A stretch of 64,000 nucleotides of DNA from Crotophaga sulcirostris (Eukaryota > Chordata > Aves > Cuculiformes > Crotophagidae), in contig VYZB01000292.1 in assembly GCA_013397455.1 (NCBI GenBank), positions 342,858 to 406,857 of the forward strand, in the 5' to 3' direction. The translations under genes and the position numbers were made by a program. Every line of letters starts with the position of its first letter. Position 1 is the stretch's first letter. The notes under the pieces were generated by a model. The model ran no database searches and had not been told where the DNA came from. It worked only from the letters and a program-made list of their open reading frames with translations. Shown here piece by piece: positions 1 through 14,000 of this stretch.

Positions 1-939
1 TTGAGTGCCCCAGGGTTCCGTTGCAATTGGTCACAGTGACTGTCACCTGGCCAAGCTGCAGACAGGGATAGAGTGGGACAGCCCCAGTATAGACCCACAC
101 TGGGGATCCGGCTCACTTGGCACTCCACAGGGCAACACCCAGGATCCTTGTGGTGGATGAAAAGCTAATGAAAAATTTTTACTCAGTCTTAAACTTGACC
201 AGGAAATGACCTGGTTGTTTCTCATTCTTGCTCTTGGCCAGTGGCAAATGCTGGGAAATGAGGAGGATAATTGGAAGACCTGACTGGAGCGATGCTCCTC
301 TGTAATGCTGGAGAGCTGCACAGCAGTGCTCTAACATTTCTACTTTGGCTTTGTTTGCTTCAGGTATCCGGTGAGACTGACACTCCAGAACATTCAATAC
401 AAAAGTAAATAAAAATAAAGAAGAATCTGTTCTCATACATGTTCCCAGTTAATTTAAAACTCCCTTCTTAACTTCTGCAGCTTTTGTATGCTGTTGTATA
501 ACACCACCTTGAGACAGCACACTGCACACTAGTGCTATAATAGGATATACCCTGACAGAATACTCTTTGCTTTCCTTCTATTTTTAAACTCATGAAGGAC
601 AACTGCTACTTAGCACCAGCATAAATATTTGTTCTTCTTGTGTAGATTCAAGTGTCTTCCTGTTTTTTGACTGTAAACAGGATTAATTTCTCCATTGACA
701 CCTATTTTAAGATGAGTTGAATCATGCTCTGGAGCTGCTGATCCTCTCACACCAACTACAGAAGAGATGTGGTGGGAGGTGATCCGACAACTGGACCAAA
801 AGGAGATACATCCCACCCTCCATGTGACATTATTTATCACAACTGTCCCAAGTGCTGTTATCAATAGTAGATGTCTTACTTTTTCTCTTCATTGAACAAA
901 CTATATAAAGTATAAGATTAACAATTTTATATTAAAGTC
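1..939. other. Noncoding stretch, nothing recognised
   Basis: No exon-like frame, repeat family or motif cluster stands out. Open frames are under 95 codons and have no recognisable domain. The last 60 bases are AT-rich. Confidence 0.5.
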
Positions 940-1390
940 AGAAGTGCTTTCTCCTCCTTCCTCTTATATTCTCCGTGCATAAGATTCATCTTTCAAGCTA
1001 CATCCCATCCTTCATCACTCTGGGCTTCTCAGACTTTTCTGTGACAAGGATCTACTAGATTTATCCCTCCTCTCCACCTGTTAGTGCTCTCTTCTGCCAT
1101 TCCTTCAGCTCTTTTTCTTCTGCTCCGTTTCCAGTGTGCTTTAAATATTTCTCCTCTCAGGCCTCTTCCATCTATTTGACCGTTTCCTCCCTAGTCCATC
1201 CAGACATCCTCATTTTCTCTCTTTTGCCCTGTCTTCTACTTTGTCTTTTCCTTCTTTTGCTCTTTCCCTGTCTTTTTCTTTCTAACATCTCTCCCTTTCC
1301 TTCCAATCTGTCATCTGCATCCTATTCCCCAGTCCTTTCACTTCTGTCTTCCACCTCTTCTACTTGCCTGTTGTTCCTGAGCGTGTTGTG
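940..1390 (+). repeat. Pyrimidine-rich low-complexity tract
   Basis: The plus strand is strongly enriched in C and T for about 450 bases, with many TCTT, CCTT and TTCC steps and few purine runs. It has no regular repeat unit. The 85-codon open frame inside it (1134-1391) encodes mostly Leu, Ser, Phe and Pro, which is a consequence of the composition. Such tracts can act as nucleosome-poor DNA or simply be decayed microsatellite. Confidence 0.6.
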
Positions 1391-4061
1391 AAGATTACTG
1401 GGTTTTTGTTGTGATCAGGAAACATTTATTGACATCAGAAACATCCTCATTAGCTCTGGACAGGTGGGAACCATTCCTGTTTCCTGCAGGCACCATCTCC
1501 TGTCTGCTCGGTAACCCAGGATGACAGCCGCGCAGCTCTGACGTGGGGAGCTCTTCTCCTCTCCACTCTCTGCCTCCACCAGTTAGCAGAGCCCCTGCTA
1601 AACCCCCCCGAGGTGGTGAGGAGGAAGAGGCTGATGGGCAAAGACGACCCCAATTAAATTCAGTTAAAACTCTTTCCTCTCCTTTGGACTTTGCAGGAAC
1701 TGGAAGGTCAGGCTCAAGGGCTAAACATTACAAAGCTCCTCCAGCTGACTGTGGCAGAATGACAGAAGTCAAGCAATTAAGAGTGTGAGCAACAAACAAA
1801 GGAAGAGAAACAACAACAGATTCAAATTTCAGCCCTCATATAAGCAGTATAAAATCCCAATTTTCTATCTTGATTTCATGGAAGTGTTGCCAATATATTA
1901 ACGAAAAGGATCTGTTGCTGATCAGGATCTGGTTTGATTCTTTCTTATCGCATTGTAAGTAGGAAGACCGCAGGGAAGTGGAGTCCATTTTACCAATTTA
2001 AAATGACATCAGAATTAGCATAGTCACCTCCTTTCAAAAGGCACTTTTGGTTCCATGGCCCACGTGTGTTTCCTGACAAGGCATTGGGAAGTACATGCTA
2101 AGATCCACCAAGTCATTAGTCTTTCAGATAATTTACTATAGAATATCTAGTTCCCAAAGTAAATCTCTACCCTTTACACAACTAGAAAGTTTCAGCATGA
2201 CTTTGGTTCCTAACCAGCAGTCAGCATGTCAGCATTCTCCTGGCAAACACCCTCCCGACACAGTTCTCATCATTTCCAAGCAGACCAGAGCACGGTGTGT
2301 GGATAACCAAGCCAACTTTGAACACTCTGACTGGGATGCCGGAGAAAAAGCATCAGGCACGGCTCATCAGAGGACAAATTGCTGTGCACTGCGTTCATAC
2401 CACCACTGCTGTATCACACCCATTTCTCAAGACAGATACAGTTTAGTTTGGATGAGTCTTCACTGCCTCCCAGATGATGTTGGCCTGACTCAAAGTACAT
2501 ACATTATTTGGTTATAAAACCCTGGGCTGGGCTGATTTTTCTGCTACGTATCAGTACAGCAACCAGTGCAGCAGAACAACATAAAATGTCTTTGGGTGTA
2601 AGATCTGCCTAGTGCTGTCTCCAGCATGATCTGTAACACTCCCAGAGGTGACACGGGACACACTTGACCACCAAAAGGCACACACTTAAGAGAGTTGATT
2701 TATGCCATGGATACTTGTCTCAGAAAGGTGTCCAATGTTGGATTTACCAACCTGGAGATGTTCCTGAAACAGAGCGTGCTTCAAAACCTGGACAGGCAAA
2801 ATGAGATTTTTACTGATTTCAGTTGATTTTGATCAAGGGAAGATGGCTGAATGAAACCCTGCCCTTTCAAGTTCTTACATAAGTAAAGAAGCATTATTCC
2901 ATATTGAAAACTCACTTTGCTCCCCCTCACCAAGCTGTAACCTGCTGCTCATTCCCCCACTATGAACCAGTGACTTTCCTCCCGACTCAGGAACCGTGAG
3001 AAAGATTACTCATATCCTAAATGCACTGCAAGGATATCTCAGACACATCTTGTCAGCACTTAAACACCCATGATAGGCTTCCTGCAACATTTTCCAGGTG
3101 AGCACCCTTGCTGCTTCTACCATGTCACACGCTCATCATTCACCACTCCGACACGGTGAGAGCAGCCTGTTGACATGGTTTCTCTCACTCTTCCTGGCCC
3201 CCAGAGCTGACCTCCTGTCTCCCCAGCTAGATCAAATCCAGGAGACTGTACTTAGGGCTGGGTCACTGCATGGTGTTAAAAGCCTTTCTCTTCTCCTCTC
3301 AGCAACCAAAGTTGGAAGGTGGCAAGTGGGAGAGAAAACACTTCAAGTTTATTTTCCCTCAGGTGATGTTTCTTGTCAGATGGGAAGGGCTCCCAGGCAC
3401 AAGCAAAGAGATCAGAAGGATTTTCAGAACAGCATTCATGCTTTTAGAGGTTTAGGAACTAGAGTGGCAGTGACCATATTGCCAGATTTTCTCTACTCTT
3501 AACTACAGGTACACAGCAAAGGCAAGGAGAAATGGTGACACGTGGAAAGTTCCCTTATCAGTTCTTCACTGCTGCTTACAAAATGCAAGAAAACATCTCT
3601 TTGAAGCAAGTCAAATCCAAGTTCCAGGAGGTTCTGGTATCTTGAAATTTTCTGTTTGCCATGCCAGTGTGAAACAACAGCAGCCTGAAGGGGCTGGAGA
3701 TCTGATTTTGCCATGTGAGATATGGTGGATGCAGCCACCCACTTTCAAGCCCCGAGGGTACTAGCAGGCCTCAACAGCCTGCACAGCCTCACCTGGGACA
3801 TCTAAACAGGCGCTTCCACTCCTCGATCCTGCAGCTGCCTTTAAGCTCAGGCCCCCAGTTCTTCCTGAGCTGTGACACAGAAAAGCTCTTGTCCTGCCTG
3901 TCCTTTGTTGATCCTGATTCACTGGCTGGACTTCCCGGCTTGACCTCAGCCATGACTCATCACTTTGCACCTTGACTAACTGTGCCAACCCCACAGTGAA
4001 TGGAAGACTTTAATGTCACCAACCCCGCCACTCCTCTAGCACTGCGGGCTGTACCCTGGTT
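1391..4061. other. Noncoding stretch with long chance ORFs
   Basis: There is no recognised gene. Two of the longest open frames in the window lie here (2095-2517, 140 codons; 3098-3502, 134 codons). Neither shows a known domain, signal peptide or repeat structure, and neither has a convincing splice neighbour. A small CpG-bearing patch sits at about 1525-1630. Confidence 0.5.
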
Positions 4062-4391
4062 CATAGAATCATAGAATCATCCTGTTGGAAAAGACCTTTG
4101 AGATCATAGAGTCTGACTGTACATATCTAATTACTAAACCGTGTCCCTGATGAACTCATCTACCCATCTTTTGAACACCTTCAGGGATGGAGAGTCAGCC
4201 ATCTCCCTGGGCAGCCTCTACCAGTGCCTGATGACCCTTTCAGGAAAGAAATCTTTCCTGATGTCTAGTCTGAACCTCCCCTGGCACAACTTATGGCCAT
4301 TTCCCCTCGTCCTATCACTGTCACTTGGGAGAAGAAACCAACACTTACCTCACTACAACCTCTTTTCAGGCAGTTGTATACAATGATGAGG
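4062..4391 (-). mobile_element. CR1 LINE 3' fragment, minus strand
   Basis: The segment opens with two copies of an 8-bp CATAGAAT-type repeat, the reverse complement of the CR1 3' terminal repeat. It continues with the reverse complement of the conserved CR1 tail (TTGGAAAAGACC, then the GGGCAGCCT region, then CCCCTGGCACAACTT, then the CACTTGGGAGAAG region). It stops at about 4391, so it is a 5'-truncated copy of about 330 bp, the usual fate of CR1 insertions. It has many substitutions relative to the typical avian sequence and is not recent. Confidence 0.92.
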
Positions 4392-6679
4392 TGCTGCTGG
4401 GGCACCGAGTTGCAGTCCTTCCATGCAGGAACTTACAAGGGACCTTGCAGTGATATGAATGAACTGAACAAGAGAGACCACATCTACATGGGCAGCTATA
4501 AAAACTTAGCTACTTGAGATACAATCTTCATTGTGATCAAAGGAACAATTCTTCTTCACTGAAACTGTCGAACACAGTTCTGTCACACACACTCTTTAAC
4601 TGACTCCCTTTGTGATAACGAACACAGCCTCCTTAACTAAATTCAAGCCAGGATGTTAAAATATTCTGCAAAAAAGAGATAGATTGAAAATACCTTCACA
4701 GTTTGTAGCAATTTATTTCTGGATCCACTGCTAAGGAGCATTATATCTGTATTTTCTTTTTTAACATCATTTCTCCATTGCTTTTTATGATTTTTCCTTT
4801 AGTCACTGCAGGTAGAGACATTTCCCTTTGTATGGCACAAAGAGAATCAGTAGTTGATCCTTACATGAGCCAAAACTCAGAGCTTTACCAAGCTGTATAA
4901 CCTCTGCATCACATAACCCCCCATCAGATCTCAAGGCCTAAGAACATAGGCCCTCCCAAGTCTTCTGCCAGTCATCTCTAACTGTTCTGCTTGCCCTCCA
5001 TGCAAAATATGCATTTGTAACCACAGAAAGAACCTGCAATAGAAGTAGGCCCCCTCCTTCTCAGAAGTGGCAATCAAACATTTCTACGGAAGCTATCTCC
5101 TTAAACACGGCTTCCCCTCTGTTCAGAATGATGCGGTTGGGATGCTTCATCCAGCCCATTGATCTCCGTGCTTTAGAGCACACGCCATAAAGCACATTGG
5201 CAAGTGAGCAGAGCTGCAAGCACAAGTGTGTGAGCATCCAGCATGTTAGATCCTTAGTGGGCTGGCATAAACAGGGAGGGAAAAAAACATCCCATCATTT
5301 CATAGAGATTTCTCAAGTGGCTTTTTTTAATAGGTCATGTGTCCCATTCAGCAGCTCCAGCTGATGCTTCCAAAAGAAACCCATTAACAGCCTCCCCTAT
5401 GTGCTCCTTATTGTTTGCACAGCTTTAATGACCCCATCTGGCATCATCTTAAAGCCTCCTGGTCAGAAGCAAACAGCAGCTTCTGGTTACAATGGCATAG
5501 GAAGTTGTACTTTTCAGCATCCTTTCTTTACTCACAAGACCTAACTTTGAAAACAAATACATTTTCTGAACCCCACAAGGGTGTAGCCACCTGCAACTGG
5601 AGTGACTCCACTGTCATGTTGAACTTAAATTCCTTTCCTCTTCCCTAATAACATGGCAGTGCCCGCGCATCAGGTGTTTGGGCCTCCTTGTGGTCTGTGG
5701 TATCTCTGACAAACTCATTCCATGGAAAGAAAAGAGGGGACCAAAGCATATCTCTAGCAATGAGCAACTGAAGAGACCCACCTCTGCTACCCAACACCAC
5801 GTGCTGATGTGGGGTTGGCCCACGTGAGCTGAGCAGAACAGGCTCTGCACAGAGAGCTGTTACAACTTATACTGCCTCCCAGAAATGCTTGGACATCTGT
5901 GTGTCGGCTCTTTTATCTTGGTGACAAAGGCGGCTCAGTCAGGACACAATCATTCTCCTACGACAGAAAGTGGTCAGGTTACCCTGGCAGCTCCCAGGGC
6001 TGTTTTCTTTAAGCAGATTCCAGCCAGCTCAGGCAATGATACAGTAAAGATTAACAGGACAGGCTTCAGCACGACTGAGAAAAGCAGAATGTGGGTCTGA
6101 AGTCCCTGAATGCCACCCGCTGTGTGTGCTACAGCAAACCAGAATGACTGACTGACTGACTGTGTTATCTGGCTCCACAGCCACAGTTCAACCTGGGACA
6201 AGTCTCTCCACCTGGGAGCGGTCAGGATGGCTCTTGGGCTTCCAGGTGAACACCATTTTATCCATAACAGATGTTGTTTGGATGCTCTTTAGAAGACCAT
6301 ATCCTCTCCAGGTTTAGCCCTAGCTTCTCCTATCATGGGAACTGGGCACACCTTTTTGAGGTAAGCCCAGCCGAGGCAAGCATTTAAAAGCACATATGGC
6401 CTGTTCTATGTGTGCATGAAATCCCTTTGAAAGCCTCAGCCCATAGGCATCTTCTGAAAACAGCCTCCATGCCATTAAGAGGTTTCCAGCATGCTTCTGG
6501 GAAGTGCCGCCAGACAGCAGGGTTATTATGAGAGCAAGCGCCAAGGCAGGAAGCTGACAGTTTGTTTTCTATCCTCTCTCCTTTCTTCTAAAATACAGTG
6601 TTGCTGAGAGCTAGCTGAAAGGCCAGAGACAGTCTGCTGTTGGCTGGTCTTTACCAAACAAAAGTTTACTTTTATCCAC
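4392..6679. other. Noncoding stretch, little recognised
   Basis: I see no gene. Part of this stretch (about 5095-5215) keeps several CpGs and could be weakly regulatory, but no motif arrangement is distinctive. One tetranucleotide microsatellite lies at 6145-6162. Confidence 0.45.
6145..6162 (+). repeat. (TGAC)n microsatellite
   Basis: Four to five tandem TGAC/ACTG units in an otherwise mixed sequence. Confidence 0.85.
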
Positions 6680-7260
6680 TGTGCCGCAGCCACTGGAGTC
6701 ACTTCCTCCTTCCACCAGCCTTTCTTAGAGGCGAGAAAACAGTCGGCTCTTTCACCACGTTAAGAAACCCATTACAATCAATTTAGCCAGCGCACAGACA
6801 GACTCCATGTCTACTGTATTCTGTTACCACAGGCCAGAGGAGCGGGGGGAGAAGACCTACTGCCCAGCTTCCCCTCGCACTTTTCCGTAATGGAAAGGAA
6901 GCCGGCGCCGCCAGCTATTGGGATCACGCTAACAAATGAAGCTGTCATCAAACACCTCTTGGGGGAAGTGGTTGGCAGCCGGGGGAGGGTGCGTTCTTGT
7001 GGTGGAGTTGCCTTCCCTGCAGTGGTCCTGCTGGCTAATTGCTCAGCATGGAGAGCACACATTTAAAGTGCTATTGGCCTCGTCAATAATGGGGTATTAG
7101 GTGCCTCCCGTTCTGCGTGGCATTGATCTGTTCCAGCTTTCCCCTGTTGTTGTTGTGTTGGGGCTTTGGTTTATTTTTTCTTTTCCTTTTTAAGTGTTTT
7201 CTGAGCCTGTGTTTAGCGTGAGTGCTGCTTAAGTGCTAATTGTTACACCACAGATTGATT
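6680..7260. promoter_or_regulatory. Candidate enhancer block
   Basis: This is a CpG-retaining, repeat-free block, unlike the flanking AT-leaning DNA. Visible motif-like words include CTGTCA (MEIS/TGIF type) at 6942-6947, TGTGGT (RUNX type) at 6999-7004, TAATTG (homeodomain) at 7036-7041, CTTAAGTG (NKX2 type) at 7228-7235 and TAATTG at 7237-7242, directly next to the NKX2-like word. The call rests on texture and motif density only; cross-species conservation was not tested. Confidence 0.35.
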
Positions 7261-10200
7261 GGCGACAAGATGGCTTGCCAAGTTTCTTCTCCCATCTCTC
7301 TGGGTGGGGTATGGAGGAAGGACAGAGGGTGGGGGCCGAGAGGTGGAGAAAGAGGGAATCCTTTTGCACTCGTGGACTTCCTCTCTCACTGTCTTTCTGA
7401 GCTGGAAACTTTTGGCCTTTCCGAGCCCCTCCTGCCAATTTTCATTCCTGTTTTGATGCTTTCCTCCCTGTTACAGAAGCTGTAGACATCTTCCCATCAT
7501 TTAGAATATCCCTGTTACAGTACTGTCCTTTGAGCTAGATGGGTATGAAAAATGCTGCAATGACAGAAGAGTGTCTTGCCTTCTTTTTTTTAAGAAAAAG
7601 TAATGTGAAACATTAGGAATATTCCATCCAAGTTTAAGGAAAGAGAAACAATCACATTTTCTTCCAACATGTTCAATGGTTGTTCAGCTAAAGAAGTCCA
7701 TTAAAATTTAAGATTTCAAACCCTTTTTGTTGTGGTTGGTCTCCAAATATTCATTAACTGTTTTAGTACAAAACCAAGAACCACTACCTCTGTGAGGCAG
7801 AGGAGTACACAGTACAATCCCCAACTGACCCATAGGGAAACTGTGACAGGAATGCCAGCTAAGTTGTTTAAAGACAGAGCTAATATCAAAGGTGAAAGCA
7901 GAACTCAGTATTGCCTGAACACGGTATCTGAACGGAAACCTCTCACATTACATCTATTACATCCTCACTGACTTTTGGGAAACCCACCAAGTATTCCACA
8001 GTTACCACATGTGCTGTGAGGTACTTGTAAATGCCTTCCATCCAAGCCTCGTGCTCAGTCTTCGAGTCGAATAAACAGCTTCCCACATACACTGCATGCA
8101 AAACATTGCCATTTTGTCTGATTTATGCAGCAAAGTATGGACACAAAATGTTCATTTTGATTGCTGCCCAGTGTCAGTTGGTCAGGCTACCAGTAAACAA
8201 GGTTTGTAACTTACCAACAGAGAAGCAAGTTGTGCATTGAAAAAAATGACACGGAAATGTATTACTTCAACTTTGCCTTCTCCAGTTAGATGAAACTTTG
8301 AATACAAAGGTCTACTCTCCAGGTCATTACCGATTTGTGGCGACTGAACTAAAACCCCTTGATTCTCCTGCAGTACATAAAAGTTCTAACAGAGGACACA
8401 GCCTTACCTGTTGTTTTCTAAGTAATATTGACATTAGTAGCACTTATGTACTTGAACAGGACCAGGAAGCAAATGTGAGCCACCCAAGCACGCTCAAGGT
8501 GTAATTTGTTTCTGAAATCAAGCAAATATCCACAGGCATCTTTTTCCCTCACTGATCCCTCAGCTCTGTTAAAAACACTGAGGTCTGGCAGCTACCCAGC
8601 CCTGGAAAGGCTGCAAGAAACAGCTTTAACATTACCAGCAGTAGCTTTTTGGTGGTCATTCATTTCCCTCAGGAGATTAAGGACACCTAGAACCAGAATA
8701 TTCTGCTCTTTAAAACAAGCTAAGCATGCTCTTCAGAAACCAGGTCAAACCATAGCAAAGGAAGAAACACAGTCTGTTACACTCTTACTACCATCTAACA
8801 GCACATGTAATCCCCCTAGCTCTGGCTGTGAAATGAACAAGAGAATAACATGAGAAACAAGGAACATTCTCAAACAAATCAGCTGACCAGATGTCAAAAG
8901 AAGAACAGGTGCAGAAGAATGAGAGTAAAACACAAGCAACTGAGGAACCAGGAAAAGGAGACCTTTCCTGATCTCAAATCAGGTCAAATGTTCTTGTTGA
9001 TGGTGTGACAGAAGGTTAACACAGTGACACCAGTAAGACTACAAAATACATGAGCATCACACTTATCACCGGGTTCTAGTGGGGGTGAGAATCTGCTCAC
9101 CATTTTCTGAATTTAACTCTTGCAGTTACAATCCCAAACCTAACCTCACTTGCTGACTAAACCCATGTCAAATTCCAGCCCAAACTTCTCATTAACCTTT
9201 GCAAATGGTAACGTGTTATCCTGTGCTCCCCTAAAAGCACTTGCTCAGAACTTCTGCAGACACACTCAGCAGTACCACAGTGAAAGAGACCACAAGGAGA
9301 AATTAGGATTTACAGAAGGCTTTTAATCACACACACAGTCACAAAATAAACAACAAAAAAAAGCAAACCAGAGAGAACCAAACACACACCAGGAAAGACA
9401 GACAGTCATGTTAGGAGTGCACACACAAGGAAAACTGTTTTCTGAGCTGCCCTTGTCCAAAAACCACAGAACAAATTGCTGAGGCTTTTCCCCACTGCAC
9501 AAAGTGCCTTTTAGCATCCACAGTTTTCTCCTGAGGGACAGGAGAAAAGGGGAAAGACAACTGGCGTCGAGCTGCATATTGTCTGAAGATGCTGTCAAGA
9601 ACATCATAAGGAAAGAGCTGTGTCTGAGGTCATCAGATTAGAGGAGTAACAAGGAATGGAGCAGGGGCTGGGAATGGAAAGGGAAGGGGGAGGCTCAGTG
9701 ACCTGTGTGACCTCTGCTGCACTAACTTGATATAACAAATAGTTCTGAAAAACCAAATACTGTTAACCCTTTTAAACTGGGTCACTCCCTGCTGTGGATG
9801 GCTCAGAGAGCAGGATCCTTAACTCCTTCCTCCCCATCACCTCCCAAGTATGTACAGTTGATAGCACGTTATGTTACATCAAATCTACAGCTCTCACTAT
9901 TGGCAAAACAGGTTTAAAAAGAAACTCTCACTCTCCCCAAATGAAAATACTTCATGGATATCAACTCCCAGTTTTAGCCAGCTTACTCAAGGCAAAATGC
10001 AGCCTCTACAAACAGAAGTGTGATCCTTTTTCTTGTAGAATAGCTCTCTTTTGCATACAAAGGCTAGTGTTTCTCTTTCGGGATACCTTCATCCCCTCAA
10101 AGATGAAGGGACATTCTCAAGACCTGTGATCGCATTCATTGAAAATATCTTTTCTTGTACGAGGGAAGGCACAGGCAATGATTCTCCCTCCTGCCTTGGA

Positions 10201-10935
10201 CTCCACTGAGCACCAAGTGCAACCTGAGGCGGGGAAAATCTTCAAGACCCCGATTCTGCCTTTACTCACACAGATCTCTTGGCAAACCTGGGTCCTGTAC
10301 TGGACCCAAGTAAACACTCATGACTATTTTCTATCTGGAAACTGAAGCAAACCCCCTAACTCTGCAAAAACAGGCTCCTTTCTTTGAGGAAATTATCTTG
10401 TGTGTGATTTTGAGTACATTTTTACTTCTGCTCACAGCTCCAAATGCTAGAAGAAATTGTGAGGTATCTTGGTCTTTCCAGTTCTGTTCCTAACCACAAA
10501 TTAAAATGTAATTTAAACTGACCCAGAAATTTCAGAATTCTAAAAGACAAGTATAAATGCCACTCTGGTTTTGAACATTGTTAACCATTTCAACAGGGAG
10601 GGAACCTAGATTTTCCATTACCGTTCTGTTATTCCTAATGTAAACCTTAGTTTTTTCATCCTATTATTACACGATAACCACTTTCTAACATATACTGCTC
10701 CATAGCTGTGCACCGTTTTCCACCAGGGTGGGTGAACTTGCAATTTGAGACACCCACAACAAACCCAGTCCACCTCTGTTCTACTACAGAGGTCAGACAG
10801 CCTCCTTTCACCACAGACACCACAGAAAAGTAACTCCAGCAGGGAGGGATTGCAGGACTGCAGCAATTCTGACTCTTGAAAACTTTAATGGGAAGAGCCA
10901 GTTGGAGATTAAGAAAGGACAGCAGGATCCTGAAC
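7261..10935. other. Noncoding stretch, nothing recognised
   Basis: Only short open frames occur (115 codons at 8506-8853 is the longest), without recognisable protein features. A short CACA-rich and A-rich patch lies at about 9325-9365. No repeat family was recognised. Confidence 0.5.
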
Positions 10936-11020
10936 TGCTCTCCTCCTCTGCTTTGAGTGGGGCTTGGCTAACATGGCCTCCGAAAGTCCCTTCCAGCTTG
11001 AATTATTCTATAATTCTGTA
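10936..11020 (+). mobile_element. CR1 LINE 3' tail, short relic
   Basis: The last about 85 bp of a CR1 are visible in plus orientation: a CTGCTTTGAG...GGGCTTGG stretch, then GGCCTC...AGTCCCTTCCAGC, then a degenerate ATTCTATAATTCTGT end. This order matches CR1 tails of the type ending in repeated ATTCTGTG-like units. Upstream CR1 sequence is absent or unrecognisable. Confidence 0.75.
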
Positions 11021-14000
11021 AAGAGATGAGGATTCCTTCCAAGAGCAGCATGTTTGTCCTATATCAGGTGTCTAAAAATAGAAAATGAGGGGCGCCTTTG
11101 TAAATATTCTCCAGTGTGTGACAAGACCAGAAAAAGGTGACGTTACCAACAAGCTGCATATTCCATCATGCTTAACATAAAATAAGAGATAGAAATTGCT
11201 CCTGGAAAAAACACCCCTTCTTGAACATTGCAACCCCCCAAGTGCATGAGGATCTTTATCTCCCTAAACAAAGGAGCTTGTAGCACTGAGGGCTTTTTTA
11301 CTGTCTGCCTTTTCACACCCCAGTTATCCAAGTCAGGGAAAGGACTTATCCCTAATGTCTCTGTGTAGACAGAAGAGGGAGGTAAGCAGACTTTTACAGA
11401 GCACTCAGTGAAGGAGTTCAGTTGCGATCAGTCTCCGAATCTTATCAATGAAGGTAGACACTTAAAAGCCAAGTAGTGAAAATACTCTATCAGTCCCAAA
11501 TGTCAAATTTGCTCCAACAAAACCATCTCTTGTTTAATTACAGGTGAAATAGGAGTTCATAAGAAGCAAAAATCTGTAAGCAGGCCAGCAGGTTGACCTC
11601 CAACTGCCATCAAGAAAAGCAACTTCAGTCTTCCCTACTTTATTTGTTGCTTATCTAAAATTGAAAAAGGAGTGATGAGAGGATAGTAGGCAGGAGTTTC
11701 TTATCTGTGTCTACGAGAAAGACTGGGCAAACCATGTAAGAAACTGGGAATGGCTGAAGGGTAGCTCTGTCTCCAGGCTCTGCCATTCCCAGCTGTTCTG
11801 CTTGGACTGACAAAGAAGAGGAAAGGATTTTAAGGAACCAGGTAGAAATTCCTTATACAATTACTATAAGTCAAAGTACAGAACTGGGGTTTGCTGACTT
11901 TAGATTAAAGGTTTTGTTTATAAAGTGCCCCCACTACAACAAGACTGTGAATGTGATTCTTCTTGTTTCAAAACTTAGAATAAAGCTCCCAGCCCTAGGA
12001 TTTGTTCTCCCTGGATCTGGTAGGGTTATAGGGAAGTCTGTTGAGCTTTTTCCACTCCATATCAGTGGCTACAGCTAAGATGAAAATCTAGCCCATGTCC
12101 CATCATTTCATTTCAGCAGGAGAGGATTAAATTCCTCCTAAACCACTGGTATTGTTCTGGAACAGTTTGCTGTCTGCACAGCACTCCAGGCACAGAGGTC
12201 TGACAGGCAAGGCACAGGTTGGAACTCTGAACTCCATCTGGCAGTGTCAGCACTACAAATGAGATATGGACTCGACTGAGGGTCACAATATCGTGCCCTA
12301 AAAATTGAGTCTTTATGAAGCTCCCCACCAGTGGTGTGAGACTAATCCAAAGCTAATGCTGCCTTTGATTCTATTTGTATACAAAGCTTTTCCATAATGG
12401 TTATTACCAAAGCAATGAACTGTAGCCATAGGCAAGCTGTGATATAAGCTGCACACCCCATCCAGAGAACACTGTCAGGATAAGCACTACTGAGGAACGG
12501 CACTGGCATTCCACCAAGTTTGCTATTGCAAGAAAATGGGACATCAACTGATTGTTAAAAATAATAACTGACTTTAAAAATGCAATGTTATTGGCTAACT
12601 CACTGGCTTGACTGATGTTTTATAAAATTGCCTATGCCTTTTACATACAACATCCTACATATAACTTGAAGAGCCCACCACTCAAATGGTCCCAGATCCT
12701 AACGGAGTGTCCAGCCATACCTCACACAGAAATACTGAGCTTATAAAGAAATGATTTTCAAGTTTAATGCATATTTGTGTTACACTGCATATTAATCACG
12801 CCGAGAAGAAAAGGCTAACATCAAAGAGGAGACTTTAGATTGAATCCAACAGCTCTGGATTCTTGAGCAAGGAAAATATTAGAGTTCTGCCAAAGTTGGT
12901 GGAGTCTCCCGATTATTCAGCCATGACCATTCTGTCTACTTCCATGGTCATAATTCCCAGCACTACAGACGATTTCTGTAAACTTGCCAACAGGAAGGTG
13001 TGCCAGTTTCTGTACATGCAGCATAGGCCTCAAAAACTTACCTGCTTCCCTTTTTCTATCTTTCCCCCCCCCTGTCATTCTTATCTTAAATAATGTCTGT
13101 CCAGAATGAACACTGATAGGACCTTCTGGTTCACTTACTCCCACCCGTAGCATCCACCTTTTCTTTACCAGTGAAGACCACTGCATGAGAAACCCAGGAT
13201 CTCATAGATTTCTTACTAACCAGCCTTGCACTGTGAGCAATAAAGCAGAAGTGGGAGGTTGACTTGCTATGGTCTAAACTCAGCTACTCTCTGCCTGAAA
13301 GGCCCAGTTAAAAATTCCATAAGTTATTTAAGCAGGTCATGTCTGCATAAATAAATGCGTCACTAGTCTGAGATGACTGATACTCCTGTTCTTTGGTTAG
13401 TTCTGAACTTGAATAAGCCAAACAAGAGATAAGTGAAATGGGGATTTCAGGCAAATTCGGTGTTGTCATAGATTGATGGTTTTCTTTGCAGTATCAGCCA
13501 ATAGACACCTGCTTCACAGTAGTGTATGTGCCCTTCCCTCTATGTGCTCTGGGTCCTAAAGCATCTTATAAACAACATCTTAAACCATAAACTTTTTATC
13601 TGGAGTAAAAGATGAATAGCCACAACCACTGCAGAGTCCAAGGAAAGGGAGAAGTATTCACTCTGTGAGTTGCAGGTAGGAGATGTGCTGAAGCCATGAG
13701 AAGATGCTCACTATCATCTGGCACAGGTGGGGGTTATGATCAGTACTGACAAGACGACCTCACCCTCACTACTCACCTACCCACCCTGCTCCACCTCAGC
13801 AACAGCTCACAACAAAGCCTTAAAGTTCCACCCCCATTTACATTCAGGAGATACGGGAAGTCAAACCCATGACTGTCTCCAGTACTTCCACTTTGAGAAG
13901 GAACAAGATCTTTCTCGCCTCCACCTCCGCACACACTTGACAGCACAACTAAAGCAACCCCAGCAACCTGCTCTTGTAAATCGCTCCTCTTGGGGCTGAA

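Noticed and set aside
2095..2517. Longest open frame in the window (140 codons)
   Set aside because: No recognisable domain, mixed composition, no splice context and no sign of codon bias. Frames of this length occur by chance in 64 kb.
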